A stretch of DNA of 6,780 bases, taken from NCBI GenBank assembly GCA_002779345.1, contig PEWW01000086.1, positions 1 to 6,780 of the forward strand, in the 5' to 3' direction. The notes under the pieces were generated by a model that was not told where the DNA came from, made no database searches, and saw only the letters and a list, made by a program, of their open reading frames with translations. Both the position numbers and the translations under genes were made by a program. Below are positions 1 to 6,200 of the stretch, piece by piece; position 1 is the first letter of the stretch; each line of letters begins with the position of its first letter. The DNA is from Candidatus Omnitrophica bacterium CG07_land_8_20_14_0_80_50_8 (GTDB lineage Bacteria; Omnitrophota; Gorgyraeia; 2-02-FULL-51-18).

Positions 1-240
1 ATCGGGGCGGATCGGATTGAACCCGGCCTCTAGCTCCTCATAATCGCTCATCCCGTCCCCGTCCGTATCCAGAACGACCGCGGAAGGTTTCGACGCCAGG
101 CTCAACGGATTGGTGCCCGCCTTTATTTCATAGGTATCGCTGAAACCATCGCTGTCGGAATCCGGAGAAAGCTCGCTCGTTCCCTGTTTGGCCTCCTCAT
201 CGTTGGTGAGCCCGTCGCCGTCGAGGTCTTCCGGTGTCCC
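1..240 (-). other. Thrombospondin type 3-like calcium-binding segment, continuing past the left edge (residues 2181-2260)
   Basis: Three Asp-rich motifs occur: DLDGDGLTNDEEAKQG (from 2185), DSDSDGFSDTYEIKAGTNP (from 2207) and DTDGDGMSDYEELEAGFNP (from 2238). The repeated layout D-x-D-x-D-G, then S/T-D/N-x-x-E, then G-T/F-N-P is that of bacterial thrombospondin type 3 repeats, which wrap calcium ions and act as stiff spacers in surface and secreted proteins. In bacteria such segments often lie toward the C-terminus, near anchoring domains, so the end of the gene may not be far beyond the left edge; that last point is a guess. Confidence 0.9.
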
Positions 241-3200
241 TTGGGGTTTGGAACGATCTGTAAGCGCGTCGGTCGAAGCGCTTTCATCCACCAGCAGATA
301 GGCCCCTCCTTTGGCATCCAACAAGTAATATTGCTTGCCGGCGATCAGCGCGATCCCGTCATAGAGCGGCTTGGAAACACTCGAATGCTCCTCGATCAAT
401 TTGATGTTCCCGGAGTACGTATCCACCTGCACATCGCAGATAACGCTGTCTAGATTGACCTTCCCGAGTTCGGCGTTTGAGGTAAAGGTCTTGTAAATGC
501 CGGCGAACGTGAACGTACCGTTCTGATTGCGGATCACCTCATAGGCCTCGCCGTTAAATTCGATCAGCTGGCCGAACAAGGTCTGGGAAACTTTGTGGGC
601 TTCTTCAAGCTTGATGTTGCCGTTGTCCGGGTTGTAATAAATATTAAACCAGCTCGTGCCGATCTGAACCAGGTTCGGATTTTCTTTCGTCGTCGTCTTG
701 CCGTTCACGGTGAATGTACCGTCCGCGTTCATTTTGACCGCAATGGACGCCTTGTCTCTGGGGTCGAATTTCAGCTCTCTCTGGCCCGTTTGCGCGTTGA
801 AGGAGGTTTCCGCCACCCGGTACCGCTGGACCAGCTTGATCCGGCCGGCGGCATAATCCATTTTGATGTCGTAAGTAACGCTCTCTAAAGCCACTTCATA
901 CGGCTTCAGAAGCGTGCTCGATGCGCCTTTGCCGTCGTCCCAGGTAAAGGTGAATGTGCCGTCCAGATTGTAATCAACTTCATAATCCGTCTCGGCAATA
1001 CGGATCACCTGGTCCGCCACCTTCAGACTTCTGCGGTGGGTCTGTTCGAGAGAGACGGCGTTGGTGAAAGGATTCTCCAGGATGTCATAGAGAACGTTGT
1101 GAATGCTGACTTTTCCCGTCTCGGGATTGCTGATCGCGACCAACCCGTCGTCCAGACCGGTAAAGGTATAAGTCCCGTCGCGGTTGTCGTTCACAACGAA
1201 ACGTGTGCCTTCGAGGAGGATCACGCCCTCCGCAATGAATTTGGATTCTTTTTCGGTGCTGACAAAAGAGATCCTGTTCCTTTGCTCGTCTATGTAGGCC
1301 GTGAATGTTACTCCTTCGATCTCGACCGATTGGCCGTCTCTGCGGATCACCGCGGCAAACCCGGCCGGACCCGTCACCTCGTAGGTATTCTTCAACCGGT
1401 CATACGATATGTCGTATTCTGTGTTCTTCAGCGCCACCCGCTCATCGCTGACGTGACTGCTTTCCGCATGGACCTGCACCAGGACCGCGCTCTGATTCGC
1501 CTGGTCGTCTGTCACGGCGTAATAGGTTCCGTTCAGATAAACCGTATTTCCGATCTTCTCGCTTTGAGTCTCCCCGCTTTCCGTGTCCTTGAATTCAAAC
1601 CGGCCCTCTCCCAGCGACGTGACCCGGTAGATCTTTCCGAAGGTCTGGATCCTCTCTCCGTCCACGCGGAGTGACTTCGCGTGTTGTTGGATAAGTTGTA
1701 TCTTTCCGTCCTCCCGCTCGAAGATATCGTAGATGATGCCGTCTATTTCCACAAAATTGAGGCCGAAGAACGCGACATAGTTCTGGCCGCCGTCACTCAA
1801 TACGTAGCGGCCCGTCGTGTCTTTGGTCACTTTGAAGATACGGTCATTGATGCGGATCACTTCGTCCGCCACATGAAGACTTCTCACCGCGTCGTACGAG
1901 GTCAGTCTGAGGTCTTTGGACTGGCGGACATTCAATCCCAGGTACTCGAGCACATTGGATATCTTGGTCACGTCGCCGGAGTTGATCTGGCCGTCGCCGT
2001 TGACATCGACCCGTCCGATCAGCGCATTTCGCAGCATGAATACATCCTGGAGATTGATGACGCCATCCTCATTGAGATCCGCCTTCAGCAGTTTCTGCAT
2101 ATCGAGGACCGAACTGTCTTTGACGGCATTTGCGCTTCTTTGCATGATCTGAAGGTCTTTCACATCCAGGCGGTCGTCCCCGTTCAAATCCAATTTGACC
2201 CTCATCAGGGGGTACTTACTGATCGCATAACGGATATAATCCGCGTCCTGACTGTCAATGACGGCGTCCGGTCTTACGTTGGCCAGGCGGATCTCGGTTT
2301 CGGTCACTCCCAGGCTCACGCCCCGTATGATGTCATGAAGTCTGGCGATATCCTCCTTATTGAGCTCAGGGCTTTGTTTGTCAAAGTTCAAGTCCTTCGT
2401 CAACAGGTCAAAAAGCAGTTTCCGGTCCGCGTCATCCACCTTCTTATCTTTGTTGAAGTCCACGGCATTGATAATGCCTGGCTGCAATGCCTTGCCGTCC
2501 CTGAGATCATCCAACACCGCGATCATCAGTTTGTAATCGTCTTCGTCCGTTTCGCTGTCACGGTTAATGTCATAGCGGCCCGTGATAACATCCGCAAGGG
2601 CATTGGCGTCTTTATAATTGATCACCAGGTCCTTGTTCACATCCGCCAGCTTCTTAAGCTCGTCGATATTTTGCGGGGTGACCTCTTTCACCACGTCCTG
2701 GAGATAAATGATCTTCTCCAGGCTCCAGGTGTCGCGGTCATCCACTTTGCCGTCGCCGTTGACGTCCTTATAGTGGCCGCCGATCCTTATGAACTCGGTG
2801 ATATCCTGCATGTCGATGACCCGATCGTTGTTGAAATCTCCGACGGTCAGGACTTTATCCACCATCTTAGGCTGGTGAAGTTTGATAACGGTGTTGTCGT
2901 GAATATCGTAGAAGTATCCGTTGAGCTCGATCATCATCTTGCCTTCGACGTCGTTCCAGCTGTTCATACGTTCGATGCCGTATTTGTCCGTCAGCGAATA
3001 GGTGCCACCCACGAACTTCTTGACCGTGTACTCTCCCGCGCCAAGCGTCACTTTGTAGTTTTCGTCCGTCTCTGTCGATCGGATGACTTCGGCCAACGTC
3101 AGATTTCCGGTCACGCTGTCGACCGTGATGGTGAACGTCGAATAAGTCCCGTCCTTCATCTTGATCTCCACGATCGGGATCACGTTCCTGCCCTCGTTTT

Positions 3201-6200
3201 TGACGGCAGAATCATAACGGTCACCGGATTTAATGTCGATGAACTGATACGTGCCGCCTTCCTTGTCGAGGCGGTAGAACGGTCTGCCGTCGATCGTAAA
3301 CTCCTGATCGGCTATCTTCTGGCTGATGATCACCGGTCTGCGCACGAAAACGTGGCCTTTGGAGTCAACGGTCTGTTCAAAAAGAACACCGTCAATGATC
3401 AGCTGCTGCTTGCCATTTTCAATGGACGTGTTGAAGAAATGCTTGCCGTCCAGGAAGCGATAAGTCGTGCCGGTGAGATCGTCCGGATTCGGGATCACAC
3501 TGTAGACGACGTTATTGATCGCGATGAGATACTGACGGCCCTTGATCTCCTGGATCCCGAAAGTGGTCTTCTTCAGATGAATACCTTCCGGATCCTTGAC
3601 AATCTCATAGGTCGCTTCGCCCAGCGGTAGATAGGTGATGCCGTTTTCCTGAACGCTGTCGATGCGGTCCGTTCCGCGGGTAAATACATATTTTTCACCG
3701 TCAAAGTTAACGTCAAATACCTGCGAATCGATCTCGAGCGCGCCATCGGCGATCTTTTCGCTGACCTGTGTCCCGAGAGACAGGGTCACAGTCCCGTCCT
3801 CGATCTGGGTGATCGTGTAGACATTGCCGTCAAAAAGCTGGACCTTCGTTTTGCTGTCCGCCGGATCCACGGCGCTGTCAAAAGATGCCTCCTTCATCAA
3901 GACCTTCTTGCCGTCCTGGTCCTGAAGAAGATAAAGTTTCTGGTCAATGAAGACACGGCCATCCGGCTGGGTATGCCACATTTTATTTTCACGAATGGTC
4001 ACCGACGACTCGATCGTTGCATCCGGTTCGTCGTAGGTGCCCTCCGCTAATTGTTCGGCGGCAGTTCCTCGCGCCGCGCCCTTGCGCCCGATGATCGCCA
4101 AACGCTGGGTATCCTTCACAAACTGGATCTGATCGCTTCCCACGGACTGGATCGCGTTGCGGGCGTCCTGTGACAGGGAATTGGCGACAGACCGTCCGCA
4201 TTCGCCTGAATATTCATAATCGCCGCATGCCCGTTCGCCCTCCAGCGCGACCAGGATATAGGAGCCCACTTCAATGTTGTTGATAAACCTCATTAATTCC
4301 TGGTTCTGGCGGACGTCTCCGAGGGTGTCAAAATTACGCATGACCTGAGCTTTAGTCGTCGGATCGATCACCACGACATTGACGCCCCTCTTCCACAGAC
4401 GGTCGTCCACCTTAACCCCGTCAACCGTGAACTCCGAGCGGCCCGTTTTGGTCGAAACCGCCTTCACCGGGAGGTCCTCGACGGATTTGAGAAGGACCGA
4501 TTGATCCTCCTCCAGAGTCGTCATCTCATAATCTAAGTTGTGGACACGCAATTTACCGTTCGTCTCTTCCGCTTCTTTGACCACAGTCGTCAAATAATAG
4601 CTGCCATCCGAACGTTTAACCGCGTTATAACGTATATTGTCGATCTTAAGAACTGTATGGGCCGTTGTCTTTGAATCAAATCCCGGCTGGACCAGCAGGA
4701 CCCTGTCGGCCGTGCGGTCGTTGATCATTACAAAGTCCAGATCCTGAATTTTGACCGCGTGAGTATAGAAATCGCTGGTGGACGATACGGACCCGTCCTT
4801 TATCCAGGAAACTTCATAATCGGAGCTTTCCGCTTTCTTCAACAGGTTGTAATTTTTCCCGCCGAGCCTGACCGAGCTGTTGCTCAGGTAGACGGCTTTT
4901 CTCGACTCGTACAGAGCCGTGTCTTTTTCATCGACCTGACAATCGGCGTTAAGATCGGCCCGTTTATCGGCCCTGCTCAGGAACATATCCTGAATGGCGA
5001 TGTCCGTCTCCTCTGTCTCATTGAGCCATTCGTACATGATCCGGTGATTGCCTTTGGTCAAATGGATCTTGGCGCTACCGTATTGGTAATTTTGATTGTC
5101 CCACGCGGTGTTCACATGACCCTTCAACGAGCCTTTGCTCCACTGGTCCATATTGCTGTCCGCGTAGAACGCAAAAGTGAATTGGCCCTGCGCGGCTTGC
5201 GGGTTCTTGCCAAATACCTGGACCGCCTGGGCGCTGTCCGACGGACATACACTGATCGATTCCAGTTCAACGGTCCCAACGGAGACGTTTTCATCATCGA
5301 TCGGATCCAGCCTCAGCTGGTTGATCGTGCCGTTCCAATTGGCGTGATTGGACAGATCGATCGAATACTCGTAAAATTCCCCGTTAACGATCGCGGGTTC
5401 ACTGAGCGGGAACCACTCCGACTTCGCCTCGCTAAACGTGTCCGCCGCGTCGCCTGCGTGGTTCCAATAGATCTTTGCCTTGGTCGCGGGTGAATTGGCG
5501 ATCTTCATCTTCACCTTGATCACTTTGTTGAGATCGGCGTTGATCTGAGCCGTTTGCTGTTTCCATGCCATGCTGTCCCGGTCAAAGACCCACATGCCGT
5601 CGGAAGGAATGTACAGGTATGGGTTGTTGCCGCGGACCGTGGTCTGAAGCGTTCCCGCGGACGTATAGACGGCGCCGGTCATGCTTCCGTAGACGTATCC
5701 GCCCTGACCATTTCTGTCAAATCTCCAACCTCTCCAAGCATTGACGGCGGAAAAGTCGGAAGTATTTTTGGCGCTGAAGCCCACTTCGTAATCCCCCTCT
5801 TCCTCCACATAAACGTTATATTCGGCCCATTTCTTTGGCCGGAAATTCATATCACCCATCATCCCGGGCATTTCTTGCGCGTTCGGATCTGTGTTCTCTT
5901 GGATGGAGCCGTTCATATCCTTCCAATCGCTCACGGTCGCGATCGTCGGCTGGTCCGACGGGATCGTTTCCGCGTGCGTCGAAGAATTCCTGAAACCGGC
6001 CAGATCTGTCTTGTATCGCAATGCCCGGACGTTATCGGCTAATAATTGATCGTCTTTTTGATCGATGAGACCATCCTGATTGAGATCGAAAGACATGAGT
6101 TCGACGAGTTCAATTCCGCCGTTAGTCTCATCAATGACGATGGCATACGAACGGCCGTTGATCCGCACATGACGGTCCGCGTCACTGAACACCGGCGCGT

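Noticed and set aside
123..317. Short minus-strand open frame in another phase at the left edge
   Set aside because: It overlaps the TSP3-like repeats in the main frame and has low-complexity, basic composition typical of a shadow.
1036..1674. Plus-strand open frame of 212 residues as a gene
   Set aside because: Same codon-aligned antisense phase as the giant gene; it covers the beta-repeat block and has no recognisable domain.
286..1860. Possible beta-propeller or RHS/YD-type repeats
   Set aside because: The 71-residue period and the DGTFTF and YDI marks do not fit the roughly 40-residue propeller blade or the 20-residue YD repeat, and the typical YD motif is absent.
1921..2868. RTX-type nonapeptide calcium repeats
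   Set aside because: The calcium motifs are 12-residue EF-hand loops followed by helices, not glycine-rich nonapeptides.
1681..3630. Long plus-strand open frame of 649 residues as a gene
   Set aside because: It is codon-for-codon antisense to recognisable dockerin and beta-repeat sequence; its translation shows no family features and only mirrors the repeats.
3989..4201. Short minus-strand open frame in another phase
   Set aside because: It overlaps the ILEI-like domain, which is well supported in the main minus-strand frame.
4759..5493. Plus-strand open frame of 244 residues as a gene
   Set aside because: Antisense shadow of the CBM-like modules, the lone EF-hand and the following beta unit, which are clearly coded on the minus strand.
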